Positions 45,835-55,074 of a stretch of 64,000 nt of DNA are shown here, piece by piece. The DNA lies in assembly GCA_030549795.1 (NCBI GenBank), contig JAUQQO010000015.1:1-64000 (forward strand), in the 5' to 3' direction. Position numbers and translations under genes: made by a program. Position 1 is the first letter of the stretch. Each line of letters opens with the position of its first letter. The notes below the pieces were generated by a model. That model was not told the origin of the DNA. It worked only from the letters and a program-made list of their open reading frames with translations, and did not search any database. Origin of the DNA: Pseudomonadota bacterium. Its GTDB lineage: Bacteria > Pseudomonadota > Alphaproteobacteria > Geminicoccales > Geminicoccaceae.

Positions 45835-46284
45835 ATGTCCGAGCGCCCCGTCTTCGTCCTCAACGGCCCCAACCTGAACCTGCTGGGCAAGCGCGAGCCC
45901 GAAATCTACGGCCACACCACGCTCGCCGACATCGAGGCGGCCTGTCGCGCACTCGCCCAAGAACTCGGCCTCGCCTTGGAGTTTCGCCAGTCGAATAGCG
46001 AAGGCGAGCTCGTGAGCTGGATCCAAGAGGCGCGCGAAGCGGCTTCGGCGATCGTCATCAACCCCGCCGCCTACACCCACACCTCGATCGCGATCATGGA
46101 CGCGCTCGCCACCTGCAGCTTTCCCATCATCGAGGTTCACCTCTCCAACATCCACCGCCGCGAACCCTTCCGCCACCATTCCTATGTCTCCAAGGTTGCG
46201 CAGGCGGTGATCGCCGGCTGCGGGGCGCACGGCTATCTCTTGGCGCTGCGCCACGTCGCTTATCTGCTCGCACAATCGCGCTAA
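45835..46284 (+). CDS. aroQ: Type II 3-dehydroquinate dehydratase
   Basis: This 149-residue shikimate-pathway enzyme converts 3-dehydroquinate to 3-dehydroshikimate. It has [20 protein letters not shown] (with the catalytic Tyr), the [14 protein letters not shown] motif, [13 protein letters not shown] and [17 protein letters not shown] (catalytic His region). The length is normal. It stands alone between the nrdJ terminator and an SMP-30-family gene. The common partner accB is not adjacent. Confidence 0.97.
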   Translation: MSERPVFVLNGPNLNLLGKREPEIYGHTTLADIEAACRALAQELGLALEFRQSNSEGELVSWIQEAREAASAIVINPAAYTHTSIAIMDALATCSFPIIEVHLSNIHRREPFRHHSYVSKVAQAVIAGCGAHGYLLALRHVAYLLAQSR

Positions 46285-46370
46285 CGCCCATCTCCTGTGC
46301 ACGCGGCTCGGCTTGCCGGCGGCACCGCGGTCGCCCAGGATGGCGGCTGCATGCGGATCGGGAGGCGGCG

Positions 46371-47309
46371 ATGATCGAGATGCGCACGATCGCGAGCGGA
46401 CTTCTCTTCCCCGAAGGCCCGGTGGCGATGCCGGACGGCTCCTTTTACTTGGTCGAGATCGCGCGGCGCACGGTGAGCCGGATCGCCCCCGATGGTACGG
46501 TCTCGGTCGTAGCTTCCCCCGGTGGCGGCCCCAACGGCCTCGCGGTGGGCAAAGACGGCGCGCTCTATGTGTGCAACAACGGCGGTTTCGAGTTCGTCGT
46601 CGAACCCGGCGAGGGCATGCGGCCGGCTTGGCAAGCCCATGATTACATCTGCGGGCGCATCGAGCGCATCGATCCGCACACAGGCGCGGTTACCGTCCTC
46701 ACCCGCGGCCTGCCGGACAAGAGGTTGCGCGGGCCCAACGATCTCGTCGTCGACCGCACCGGTGCCATCTGGTTCACCGATCTCGGCAAGCGCCGCCCAC
46801 ACGATTTCGATTGGGGGGGCGTCTATTGGCTCTCCCCCGACGGCAAAGAAATCAAGGAGGTGGCCTATCCGGTGCTCACCGCCAACGGCATCGGCTTATC
46901 GCCCGATGAGACGGTGCTCTATGTGGCGGAAACGGAGGGCGCACGGCTTTGGGCCTTCGACATCGTCGGCCCCGGCGAAGTGAAGAAATACCCCTGGCCT
47001 TCGCCGCACGGCGGCCGGCTCGTCTATCAGGCCGGCGGCCGCGAGTACAAGCGCTTCGACAGCCTAGCGGTCGAGGCTTCGGGCAATATTTGCGTGGCCA
47101 CGCTTATGACCGGCGGGATTTCGGTCATCTCGCCCTCTGGCGAGCTCGTCGACTTCGTACCGATGCCGGATCGGATGACCACCAACATCTGCTTCGGCGG
47201 GCCCGATCTTCGCACCGCTTACATCACTCTTTCCCTTTCCGGCCGCTTGGTCGCCGTCGACTGGCCGCGCCCGGGTCTGCCTTTGAACTTCCTCAACCGC
47301 ATCCCTTAA
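46371..47309 (+). CDS. SMP-30/gluconolactonase family beta-propeller protein
   Basis: The 312-residue protein is a six-bladed propeller of the SMP-30/LRE family. It has GLLFPEGPVAMPDGSFYLVEI at the start (metal-ligand Glu in PEGP), RGPNDLVVDRTGAIWFTDLG (Asn/Asp ligands) and LTANGIGLSPDETVLYVAE (Asn and Asp near the active site). Many members are sugar lactonases. No signal peptide is seen. GGGAGG precedes the ATG at 46371. The substrate cannot be determined from its neighbours. Confidence 0.88.
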   Translation: MIEMRTIASGLLFPEGPVAMPDGSFYLVEIARRTVSRIAPDGTVSVVASPGGGPNGLAVGKDGALYVCNNGGFEFVVEPGEGMRPAWQAHDYICGRIERIDPHTGAVTVLTRGLPDKRLRGPNDLVVDRTGAIWFTDLGKRRPHDFDWGGVYWLSPDGKEIKEVAYPVLTANGIGLSPDETVLYVAETEGARLWAFDIVGPGEVKKYPWPSPHGGRLVYQAGGREYKRFDSLAVEASGNICVATLMTGGISVISPSGELVDFVPMPDRMTTNICFGGPDLRTAYITLSLSGRLVAVDWPRPGLPLNFLNRIP

Positions 47310-47336
47310 GGCGACACGGCCTTTGACGGCAAGGCG

Positions 47337-47900
47337 TTAGGGGCGATTTTTGAGCTGCTCTTTGAGCTCACGCGCGGCCCGATCACCGAACACGAAACGG
47401 GTTCGATCGACGCTCGGGAGGCCGTCGCGCTCGCAGATCTGCCGTGTCGGATCGCACAGGGTGCGGCGATCGGGCCGGATCGTCCCATCCGGCGCGGTGA
47501 CCGCCAGCGCCGGCTTGCGCCCGAACTGTTCCCGCGTGCTCTTGTAATCGGGTTCGCCGCGGCGGGTGCACAGCGCTTCCTCGAGATCGCAGCGCACGCC
47601 GCGAGCCGGCTCGTAGACCGTATCGCGCCGCCAGTCGCCGCCGATCCGCTCTTCCAGTTCTTTGGCAGCGTCTTTGCCGAAATACTCGCGCGTCAAGGAT
47701 AATTCGGGACCGTTGCGATCATAGCAGACGCGCGCGAGGCGATCGCAGCGCACCCCCGGCTTGGGCTCACTCCAGCGCGCGAGGCTGTGCGTTTCCCACG
47801 CCTGCGACCGCATCGGCCAATCGGAGGAAAACGGAGCCTGCGCCGCGCATCCCGCTGCGGCCATGGCGAGCGCGACGCTCAGCTGAAAACGCCCCCACAT
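47337..47900 (-). CDS. Putative lipoprotein with three YcgJ-like cysteine repeats
   Basis: The 187-residue protein starts with a hydrophobic signal ending in AAAGCAAQ, a plausible lipobox cysteine. The mature part has three similar units. Each is centred on a C-D-x5-C pair, as in GVRCDRLARVCYD, GVRCDLEEALCTR and RTLCDPTRQICER, and is followed by a T-R-x-x-F-G segment. The pattern resembles the YcgJ/Fels-1 family, in which single copies are usual. Each cysteine pair probably forms a disulfide in the periplasm. Function is unknown. A TTG at 47924 could extend the start. Confidence 0.65.
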   Translation of the reverse strand: MWGRFQLSVALAMAAAGCAAQAPFSSDWPMRSQAWETHSLARWSEPKPGVRCDRLARVCYDRNGPELSLTREYFGKDAAKELEERIGGDWRRDTVYEPARGVRCDLEEALCTRRGEPDYKSTREQFGRKPALAVTAPDGTIRPDRRTLCDPTRQICERDGLPSVDRTRFVFGDRAARELKEQLKNRP

Positions 47901-48067
47901 CAAAGGCGCACCCTTCTCGAGCAACGGTGCTACGACCGCTTAATAGAGTGCGGTTGCGCGCGCCAGGCGCAACGCGTCGTTTTTGCTCGCTGTGTCGCGT
48001 GGGCGCCCAAGCATGGCCAGCACGCCGCGGAAGCGGTCGTATCCTCGCAATTGACAGACAGTAGCGC

Positions 48068-48361
48068 TTATTCGCGGCGCCCCACCACCATCAACCGGAG
48101 GTCCGGGCGTTCGCGGGCCGCCGCTTCGAGCGTGTCGAGCAGTGGCCCGAGTTCGGGATCGCGCGCGAGCGCCTCGCGCTCCACACCGGACCAGACGATC
48201 TCGATGGGGCCGGGCAGGTCGCCGGTGAGCAGATCGAAGAGGGCATCGAGATTGTGCCCGAAGTGCGGGGGAAAGCGGAGCTCGCGAGCGAGACGAGCGA
48301 GCGCGGCGCGACGGGTGCGGGTGCGTCGGTCGAGCCGACAGGACCGCGCCGGCAGGCTCAC
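48068..48361 (-). CDS. Barstar-family ribonuclease inhibitor
   Basis: The 97-residue cytoplasmic protein resembles barstar. The segment RFPPHFGHNLDALFDLLTGDL matches the barnase-binding helix and loop of barstar (PPDYGHNLDALWDCLTG), including the key Asp. The GTG start at 48361 overlaps the stop of the upstream barnase-like gene by four bases (GTGA), so ribonuclease and inhibitor are translationally coupled. It should protect the producing cell from enzyme that fails to be exported. Confidence 0.9.
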   Translation of the reverse strand: MSLPARSCRLDRRTRTRRAALARLARELRFPPHFGHNLDALFDLLTGDLPGPIEIVWSGVEREALARDPELGPLLDTLEAAARERPDLRLMVVGRRE

Positions 48362-48792
48362 TTCGGCACCTCCTTGAAGGTCTGATAGTGGTCGGTGGTG
48401 AGATACATGAGACCGTCGTTCGACCACACCAGGCGCTTGGGTCCGCGCGAGCCGCAGAAGAAGTCGATATCCGCTTCGTACCATTTGCGGTCCCGCTTTT
48501 CGGGCAGTTTCTTTTCGCGGTTGCCGAAGCGGTCGCCGCCGATGACGCGCCCCCGCGCGACGGTACACAGATCTACCCCGGGCTCCCAGCCGAGTTTGCG
48601 CGCTTCGGCCTTGGTGAGATAGCGCGGCGGCAGTTTCTTCGTCTTGCGCAGCGAGACCACGGTCTCGATGAACCCTTCCACGTCCACGATCCCTTCACTG
48701 CGCGCGAACAAGCGCAGCTCCGCTTCGCCCGCAGGAGCCGCGCTCGGGAGCACGAGCACGATCAAAAGCAGAAGGGTCCGAAGCAGGTGCAC
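48358..48792 (-). CDS. Secreted barnase-like ribonuclease
   Basis: This 144-residue protein has a Sec signal peptide (HLLRTLLLLIVLVLPSAAPA) and a mature domain like Bacillus barnase. All catalytic positions compared with barnase are present: the Lys of LTKAEARKLGW (Lys27), Glu of WYEADIDFF (Glu73), Arg residues in GSRGPKRL (Arg83, Arg87) and His of TTDHYQTF (His102). Two extra cysteines (DLCTV and FFCGS) could form a disulfide. GGAG precedes the GTG at 48792. The barstar gene follows directly. The enzyme is probably an exported nuclease or toxin. Confidence 0.92.
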   Translation of the reverse strand: MHLLRTLLLLIVLVLPSAAPAGEAELRLFARSEGIVDVEGFIETVVSLRKTKKLPPRYLTKAEARKLGWEPGVDLCTVARGRVIGGDRFGNREKKLPEKRDRKWYEADIDFFCGSRGPKRLVWSNDGLMYLTTDHYQTFKEVPK

Positions 48793-48955
48793 GGAGAGCT
48801 CCGCCGAAGCCGCACGCGCGCTTCGCTGATAGCCCCGGCTGTGCTTTCCTCCAAGGGCGCGCTCAGCCGGCTTGTCGCCCTCGAGGCGCCGGTTACACTT
48901 CTGCGCGCCAGCTACCGAAAAGCGCCACGCGTGCGGGCCGAGAAGGAGGAACGCG

Positions 48956-50542
48956 ATGAGGGTGAGGACGAGACTTCTGGCGACGGTTGCCGCGGTCGGG
49001 CTCGGCCTGGGCGGGGCGGCTTCGCTTGCGACCGCCGAAACGGTCCTGCGCGTGGTGATGCACTCGGATCTTAAGATCGTCGATCCGATCTGGACCACCG
49101 CCTACATCACCCGCAATCACGGCTACAACGTCTACGATACGCTCTTTGCTATGGACGCAAAGGGCGAGATCCGCCCGCAGATGGTTGAACGGTGGACGGT
49201 GAGCGACGACAATCTCACCTACACCTTCACCTTGCGCGATGGCCTCCTCTTCCACGATGGCTCGCCGGTCAAAGCCGAAGACGCCGTGGCCTCGATCAAG
49301 CGCTGGGGCCAGCGCGATTCGATGGGCGTCTTCATGATGAACTATGTCGAGCGGATCGAGGCCAAAGACGACAAGACCTTCGAGCTGCGCTTGAAGAAGC
49401 CCTTCGGCCTTGTGCTGCAGTCGCTCGGCAAGCCTTCCTCGAATGTTCCCTTCGTGATGCCCAAACGGGTGGCGGAAACACCAGCCAGCGAGCAGATCAC
49501 CGACTATACGGGTTCCGGTCCGTTCGTCTTCCGCAGGGACTTGTGGAAGCCGGGGAACATCGCGGTTTATGAGAAATTCAAGGATTACAAACCCCGCAAC
49601 GAACCGCCGTCCTGGGGTGCGGGCGGTAAAGTGGTGAAGGTCGACCGTGTCGAGTGGATTTCGATGCCCGATCACCAGACGGCGGTGAACGCGCTCATCT
49701 CGGGCGAGATCGATATCATGGAAGCCCCGCCGCACGATCTGTTGCCCGTGCTCGAGGCCGATCCCAACATCGTCTTGTTCCAAGCCAACACACTCGGCAA
49801 CCAATATATGTTCCGCTTCAACAGCCTCCATCCGCCCTTCGATAATCCCAAGATCCGTCGCGCGGCGCTCGAGGCCTTGAACCAAGAAGATTTCCTTAAG
49901 GCAGTGATCGGCAATCCCAAGTACTATAAGACCTGCGCGGCGATGTTCATCTGCGGCACACCCTTCGCCACCGACAAAGGTGGCGAAGTGATGCTCAAGT
50001 CGGACTTCGAGCGCTCCAAACAGCTCTTGAAGGAGGCCGGCTACGACGGCACGCCGGTCGTCTTGATGCATTCCACCGATCTTTACGTCCTCGCCAACCT
50101 CGCGCCGGTGGCCAAGCAACTGCTCGAGCGCGGCGGCTTCAAGGTCGAGATGATCTCCATGGACTGGCAGTCGCTGGTGGCGCGGCGGGCGAAGAAGGAC
50201 AAGCCGCAGGAAGGCGGGTGGAACGCCTTCATGACCTCTTGGGTTGCAGCCGATCTCTTGAACCCCATCGCCACGGCTGGTCTCAATGCCACAGGTGAGA
50301 AGGGTTGGTTCGGTTGGTTCGACGATCCCAAGCTCGAAGCCATGAAACGGGCCTTCGCCGAAGCGACCGACCTCGCGACGCAGAAGAAGATCGCCGAGGA
50401 AATCCAAGTCTATGTGGCAACCGAGGGCACCACGCACGGTTGGATGGGGCAGTGGTACCAGCCGATCGCACACCGCAAGACCATCTCGGGCGTGCTCGAA
50501 TCTCCCGTGCCCTTTATGTGGAACATCGAAAAGAAAGGGTGA
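48956..50542 (+). CDS. Peptide-type ABC transporter substrate-binding protein
   Basis: The 528-residue family 5 binding protein has a signal peptide (about 28 residues, ending LATAE). It has the typical early segments VDPIWTTAYITRNHGYNVYDTLF and PQMVERWTVSDDNLTYTFTLRDGLLFHDG. An AAGGAGGA site lies five bases before the ATG at 48956. It is the first gene of a dipeptide/oligopeptide-type importer whose permeases follow. The true ligand could also be a nickel complex, an opine or a glycoside. The 234-base gap after it (50543-50776) has no credible gene. Confidence 0.9.
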   Translation: MRVRTRLLATVAAVGLGLGGAASLATAETVLRVVMHSDLKIVDPIWTTAYITRNHGYNVYDTLFAMDAKGEIRPQMVERWTVSDDNLTYTFTLRDGLLFHDGSPVKAEDAVASIKRWGQRDSMGVFMMNYVERIEAKDDKTFELRLKKPFGLVLQSLGKPSSNVPFVMPKRVAETPASEQITDYTGSGPFVFRRDLWKPGNIAVYEKFKDYKPRNEPPSWGAGGKVVKVDRVEWISMPDHQTAVNALISGEIDIMEAPPHDLLPVLEADPNIVLFQANTLGNQYMFRFNSLHPPFDNPKIRRAALEALNQEDFLKAVIGNPKYYKTCAAMFICGTPFATDKGGEVMLKSDFERSKQLLKEAGYDGTPVVLMHSTDLYVLANLAPVAKQLLERGGFKVEMISMDWQSLVARRAKKDKPQEGGWNAFMTSWVAADLLNPIATAGLNATGEKGWFGWFDDPKLEAMKRAFAEATDLATQKKIAEEIQVYVATEGTTHGWMGQWYQPIAHRKTISGVLESPVPFMWNIEKKG

Positions 50543-50776
50543 CCAGCGCGCGTGCGGTGGCAGCCGCAGACGGGTGTCGGGCGGCATGAGTGCGCGTGAG
50601 GGCCGCACGGGCGAAGGCGGTCTTCCTCGCTTGCCTTGCGGCCGGTGCAGCCTCGCTCGGCTCGCCGGGCTGGGCCCCGGGCCGCAACGGCAGCGGCCGC
50701 ATCCCGCGGCTGAAGCCAAGCGGTCGGAAGCTGCCGCGAGCCCGTCCGCATCCCTCGCCCGGTCGGTGCTTGCGCC

Positions 50777-51718
50777 GTGATCGCCTTTATCATCCGCCGG
50801 CTGTTGGCCACGGTGCCGGTGCTCTTCACCGTGGCCCTGCTCGTGTTCCTCATGCTGCGCCTTACTCCCGGCGATCCAGCGGCGATCATGGCGGGTGAAA
50901 ACGCCACCGCCGCGCAGATCGCCGAGATCCGGAGCAAGCTCGGACTCGATCAGCCGCTGCTCGTGCAGTTCGCGATCTGGCTCGGTAAAGTCCTCCAAGG
51001 CGATCTCGGCGAGTCCTTTTTCTTCAAGATGCCGGTGGCGACGCTGATTGCCCAGCGCATCGGCCCAACAATTGCGCTTGCGACCACCACGATGACCATC
51101 ACCGTGCTCGTCGCCGTGCCGCTGGGTGTGCTCGCCGCCTGGCGGCACGGCTCGCTCCTCGATCGCTTCGTGATGGGTTTTTCCGTCCTCGGCTTTTCCG
51201 TCCCGGTGTTCGTGCTCGGCTATGTCTTGATCTATGTCTTCGCCATCCAGCTCGGCTGGTTTCCGGTTCAGGGCTATAAGCCGCTTGCGGCCGGCTTTGG
51301 ACCGTTTCTCTCTCAGCTCGCCCTGCCCTCTTGCGCGCTCGCCGTGATCTACATCGCGCTTGTGTCGCGGATCACGCGCGCGAGCCTCCTCGAGGTCTTG
51401 GGCGAAGACCATGTTCGCACCGCCCGCGCCAAGGGCCTGCGCGAGTCGGTCGTGCTCCTCCGGCACGGGCTGCGCAACGCCGCGGTGCCGATCGTTACCG
51501 TGATCGGCCTTGGGATCGCGCTCCTGATCGGCGGTGTGGTGGTCACCGAGAGCGTGTTCAACATTCCCGGATTGGGTCGGCTCACGGTCGATGCGGTCTT
51601 GGGACGCGACTATCCGACCATCCAAGGCGTTATTTTGGTGTTCTCCTTCGCCTATGTCCTGATCAATCTCGTGATCGACATCATCTACACCTTTTTGGAT
51701 CCGAGGATCCGCTATTGA
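50777..51718 (+). CDS. dppB: Peptide-type ABC transporter permease (DppB-like)
   Basis: The 313-residue membrane protein has about six helices. The N-terminal signature FIIRRLLATVPVLFTVALLVFLMLRLTPGDPA and the coupling-loop motif DHVRTARAKGLRESVVLLRHGLRNAAVP are those of DppB/OppB. It starts at a GTG. The last four bases overlap the start of the second permease. With DppC it forms the peptide pore. Confidence 0.92.
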   Translation: MIAFIIRRLLATVPVLFTVALLVFLMLRLTPGDPAAIMAGENATAAQIAEIRSKLGLDQPLLVQFAIWLGKVLQGDLGESFFFKMPVATLIAQRIGPTIALATTTMTITVLVAVPLGVLAAWRHGSLLDRFVMGFSVLGFSVPVFVLGYVLIYVFAIQLGWFPVQGYKPLAAGFGPFLSQLALPSCALAVIYIALVSRITRASLLEVLGEDHVRTARAKGLRESVVLLRHGLRNAAVPIVTVIGLGIALLIGGVVVTESVFNIPGLGRLTVDAVLGRDYPTIQGVILVFSFAYVLINLVIDIIYTFLDPRIRY

Positions 51719-52668
51719 GCACCCGTAGCGAGGAACTCGGCTTAGCCCAACCGGTCGAAGAGGCTGCAGCCGCCGCAGCCGCCGCCGCGCGCCATGTTCC
51801 ACTCTCCTTGCGCCTCTTGCACCATTCGGGGGTGCTCGCTGGCGGCTTGATCCTGCTGCTCGTGGCGCTCATGGCGATCCTCGCGCCCTGGCTCGCGACA
51901 TCGGATCCGGTGGCCATCGATCCCGCCAACCGCAACAAGCGCCCCGGCTTCGAGCGCGTCATCCAAGATGACCAAGGCCGCGAAATGAGGATCGTGCACT
52001 ACATGGGCACCGATGCCCTTGGTCGAGACGTCTATTCCCGCGTCGTCTACGGTGCACGCATCTCGCTTCTGGTCGGCGCGGCGGTAGCCGGTCTCGCGGT
52101 TGCCATTGGTCTTATGATCGGGCTCGTCGCGGGCTATCTGCGCTGGCTCGATGCCATCGTGATGCGGATCATGGACGGGCTGATGGCGATCCCCGGGATC
52201 CTCTTGGCGCTCGCGCTCGTGGCGCTGTGGGGGGCGGGATTGTCGACCGTCATTCTCGCCATCGTCGTACCCGAAATCCCGCGCGTGGTTCGTTTGGTGC
52301 GGGCCGTCGTCCTGCAGGTGCGCGAAGAACCCTATGTCGAGGCGGCGGTTGCGGTCGGCACCCGCTTGCCGCAGCTCTTGTGGCGGCACGTCCTTCCCAA
52401 CACGGTAGCCCCACTCATCGTCCAGGGCACCTACATCGCCGCATCTGCCATCCTGGTCGAAGCAATCCTTTCCTTTTTGGGCGTCGGCATCCCGACCGAC
52501 ATCCCCACCTGGGGCAACATCATGGCCGAGGGCCGTACGCTCTTTCGCGTTTTCCCGCACAACATCCTCTTCCCCGGTATCTTTCTCGCCGTGACCGTGT
52601 TGGCCGTGAACATGCTCGGTGACGGGCTCAGAGATGTCTTGGATCCCAAGCTCGTCCGGCGAATCTGA
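51715..52668 (+). CDS. dppC: Peptide-type ABC transporter permease (DppC-like)
   Basis: The 317-residue permease has an alanine-rich N-terminus, a periplasmic insert after the first helix (RNKRPGFERVIQDDQGREMR), and the DppC signatures GTDALGRDVYSRVVYGARISL and EEPYVEAAVAVGTRLPQLLWRHVLPN. I infer a TTG start at 51715 overlapping the dppB stop (TTGA). No ATG or GTG is suitably placed. The ATPase is encoded two genes further on. Confidence 0.9.
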   Translation: MSTRSEELGLAQPVEEAAAAAAAAARHVPLSLRLLHHSGVLAGGLILLLVALMAILAPWLATSDPVAIDPANRNKRPGFERVIQDDQGREMRIVHYMGTDALGRDVYSRVVYGARISLLVGAAVAGLAVAIGLMIGLVAGYLRWLDAIVMRIMDGLMAIPGILLALALVALWGAGLSTVILAIVVPEIPRVVRLVRAVVLQVREEPYVEAAVAVGTRLPQLLWRHVLPNTVAPLIVQGTYIAASAILVEAILSFLGVGIPTDIPTWGNIMAEGRTLFRVFPHNILFPGIFLAVTVLAVNMLGDGLRDVLDPKLVRRI

Positions 52669-52735
52669 GGCCAAGCGCGCCGTTACGAGCCGGGCGCGCG
52701 CCAGATTAGCGTCGGCTTGTCCAGGAGATGGAGCG

Positions 52736-53128
52736 ATGCGCGAGATCACGGGAGGAATCGAGCCGCGCCTGAACGTCTTCGGCGAACCCTTGCAGCCCTG
52801 CAGTCTCGTTCCGCGGACCGGATTTTTCCGCAACGGCTGTTGCGACACCGGACCAGAAGATATCGGTTCGCACACCGTGTGCGCGATCATGACCGAAGAA
52901 TTTTTGGCCTTTTCCAAATCCGTGGGCAACGATCTTTCCACACCGCGCCCGGAATTCGATTTTCCGGGCTTGAAACCCGGCGATCGCTGGTGTCTGTGCG
53001 CGCCGCGTTGGCAGCAGGCGCTTGCGGCCGGCAAAGCGCCCAAAGTGGTGCTCGCCGCCACCCATATCCGCGCGCTCGATTATTGCCGGCTCGAGGATCT
53101 CAAGCGCTATGCCGTCGATCTCAGCTGA
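52736..53128 (+). CDS. DUF2237 family protein
   Basis: The 130-residue protein matches the DUF2237 family. It has NVFGEPLQPCSLVPRTGFFRNGCC, DTGPEDIGSHTVCAIMTEEFL, KSVGNDLSTPRPEFDFPGLKPGDRW and CLCAPRWQQAL in order. The conserved cysteines and histidine suggest metal or redox chemistry, but no function is established. It lies inside the peptide transporter operon, between the permease and ATPase genes. The start ATG at 52736 has a weak ribosome-binding site. Confidence 0.9.
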   Translation: MREITGGIEPRLNVFGEPLQPCSLVPRTGFFRNGCCDTGPEDIGSHTVCAIMTEEFLAFSKSVGNDLSTPRPEFDFPGLKPGDRWCLCAPRWQQALAAGKAPKVVLAATHIRALDYCRLEDLKRYAVDLS

Positions 53129-53447
53129 CCGCGTGGCGCGCGCCGCCCCGTTCGGCGCAGCGCTGATCGCGATCGCGGCGTTGGCGGCCGCGCCCGTGCG
53201 CGCGAGCCAACTGTGCGAACTCGGCGCCGCAGTCGCGAGTGAAAGTCAATTGCGCGAGCGCTTAAAGCGCTGCCGAAAGGAGGATGTGGTGATCGTCGCG
53301 GTTGCGAGCGCGAGTCTGCCCGCCAGCCGTGCTGCTGCCGTTGCCTGTGATTTCGCGGCGCAGATCCTGATCGAGGACACCACCGAAAGTCCCGGCATCG
53401 CGCGGGTCAGTTGCCGCTTTTCGGGTGACGCGCGGCGTCGGCGCTGA
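53109..53447 (+). CDS. Small hypothetical exported protein
   Basis: This 112-residue product has a signal peptide (hydrophobic stretch [19 protein letters not shown]) and a mature part with four cysteines ([22 protein letters not shown] and VSCRF). These could form two disulfides in the periplasm. The ATG at 53109 overlaps the DUF2237 gene by 20 bases. A GTG at 53133 is an alternative. No family was recognised. It ends seven bases before the ABC ATPase gene, so it is probably part of the operon. Confidence 0.6.
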   Translation: MPSISADRVARAAPFGAALIAIAALAAAPVRASQLCELGAAVASESQLRERLKRCRKEDVVIVAVASASLPASRAAAVACDFAAQILIEDTTESPGIARVSCRFSGDARRRR

Positions 53448-53454
53448 CGCTTCC

Positions 53455-55074
53455 ATGTCCACCCGCCCCGCCCTTCTCGTCGAGGATCTCACGATCGCCT
53501 TGCCGCGCGGTGGCGATCGCGCCTTTGCCGTGGAGGGTGTGAGCTTTTCTGTCGCCCCCGGCGAGATCCTGTGTCTTGTCGGCGAATCGGGCTCGGGAAA
53601 GTCGGTCACGGCGCAGGCGATCATGGGCCTTCTGCCCAAAGGTCAGCTCGAGCCCGTGCGCGGGCGCGTGTTGCTTGAGGGCGAAAGCCTGCTCGATGCC
53701 CCGCCCGCGCGGCTGCGCGCACTGCGCGGCGCCAAGATGACCATGATCTTCCAAGAGCCGATGACGGCGCTCAATCCGGTGATGCGCTGCGGCGCGCAGA
53801 TCGACGAAGTGCTGCGCACCCACACCCGTCTGTCGCGCGTGGAGCGGGAGGGCCGGATACGCGCCATCCTCGAAGAGGTGCGGCTGCCCGACCCGGATCG
53901 CTTCGCCCGCTCTTATCCGCACGAGCTCTCGGGCGGCCAACGCCAGCGAATCATGATCGCCATGGCGCTGGTCATGGAGCCGGCGCTGTTGATCGCCGAC
54001 GAGCCGACAACCGCGCTCGACGTCACCACGCAAGCGCAGATCCTGCGGCTCATCAAAGACTTACAAGAGCGCCACGGGACCGCCGTTCTGTTCATCACCC
54101 ATGATTTCGGGATCGTGGCCGAGATCGCCGATCGGGTGGCGGTGATGCAGTGGGGGCGCATCGTCGAGCAGGGTCCCAAGGACGAGATCTTGCGACGGCC
54201 TCAGCACCCGTATACGCGCATGCTCATCGGCTCGGTTCCCTCGCTCGTGCCCCGCCACCCGCGTGGCCGCGCCGGTGCGCCCGTGGTCTTGCGGACCGAG
54301 AAGCTCGGGAAGGTCTACGAGGCCGCCGGCTGGTTTCGCACCCGGCCGCCGGTGCGCGCTGCCGAAGCGGTCGATCTCGTCATCCGCAAGGGCGAGGTTT
54401 TGGGCATCGTCGGCGAATCGGGGTCCGGCAAATCCACCGTGGCGCGCTGCATCGCGCGCCTTACCGATCCGAGCGAGGGGGAAGTGTGGCTCGGAGCCGA
54501 CCCCATCGGACGGCTGCCGAAGCGCCAGTTGCGGCCGCACCGACGGCGCGTCCAGGTGGTGTTTCAAGACCCGTATCGCTCCTTGAACCCGCGCCGCACG
54601 GTCGGCCAATCCATCACCGAAGGGCCGATCAACTTCGGCATGGCGCCCAGGGAAGCGCGCGCCCGCGCCGAAGAGCTCATGCGCCTCGTGCGTCTCGACC
54701 CCCAAGCTCTCGACCGCTACCCGCACCAGTTCTCGGGCGGTCAGCGCCAGCGCATCTGCATCGCCCGCGCGCTCGCTATGGAACCCGAACTCTTGATCGC
54801 TGATGAAGCCGTCTCGGCGCTCGACGTCTCCGTCCAGGCGCAAGTGCTCGCGCTCTTAGATGAGATCCGCGAGCGGCTCGAGCTCGCCGTGCTCTTCATC
54901 ACCCACGACCTTCGCGTCGCGGCCCAATTGTGCGACCGCGTCGCGGTGATGCACCGCGGTCGGGTGGTGGAAGAAGGCGATGCGGCGGAGGTGCTCGCCA
55001 CCCCGCGTCATGCGTATACGCGCGAGCTCATCGCTGCCGCTCCCGGGCGCGACTATCCCTTCTTCGCCGGCTAG
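53455..55074 (+). CDS. Fused peptide ABC transporter ATPase (DppD-DppF type)
   Basis: This 539-residue protein contains two complete ABC ATPase domains. The first has [29 protein letters not shown] and [13 protein letters not shown]. The second, from about residue 280, has [29 protein letters not shown] and [13 protein letters not shown]. The second Walker B ends in DEA where DEP is usual, which still keeps the catalytic Glu. Such fusions replace separate DppD and DppF proteins. The ATG at 53455 is favoured, and a GTG at 53425 is possible. It energises the importer encoded upstream. Confidence 0.93.
   Translation: MSTRPALLVEDLTIALPRGGDRAFAVEGVSFSVAPGEILCLVGESGSGKSVTAQAIMGLLPKGQLEPVRGRVLLEGESLLDAPPARLRALRGAKMTMIFQEPMTALNPVMRCGAQIDEVLRTHTRLSRVEREGRIRAILEEVRLPDPDRFARSYPHELSGGQRQRIMIAMALVMEPALLIADEPTTALDVTTQAQILRLIKDLQERHGTAVLFITHDFGIVAEIADRVAVMQWGRIVEQGPKDEILRRPQHPYTRMLIGSVPSLVPRHPRGRAGAPVVLRTEKLGKVYEAAGWFRTRPPVRAAEAVDLVIRKGEVLGIVGESGSGKSTVARCIARLTDPSEGEVWLGADPIGRLPKRQLRPHRRRVQVVFQDPYRSLNPRRTVGQSITEGPINFGMAPREARARAEELMRLVRLDPQALDRYPHQFSGGQRQRICIARALAMEPELLIADEAVSALDVSVQAQVLALLDEIRERLELAVLFITHDLRVAAQLCDRVAVMHRGRVVEEGDAAEVLATPRHAYTRELIAAAPGRDYPFFAG

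Noticed and set aside
48893-51802. 969-codon open frame on the minus strand across the peptide transporter genes
   Set aside because: It lies opposite the binding protein and DppB-like permease, both with strong motifs. The His/Arg/Glu-rich translation shows no domain.
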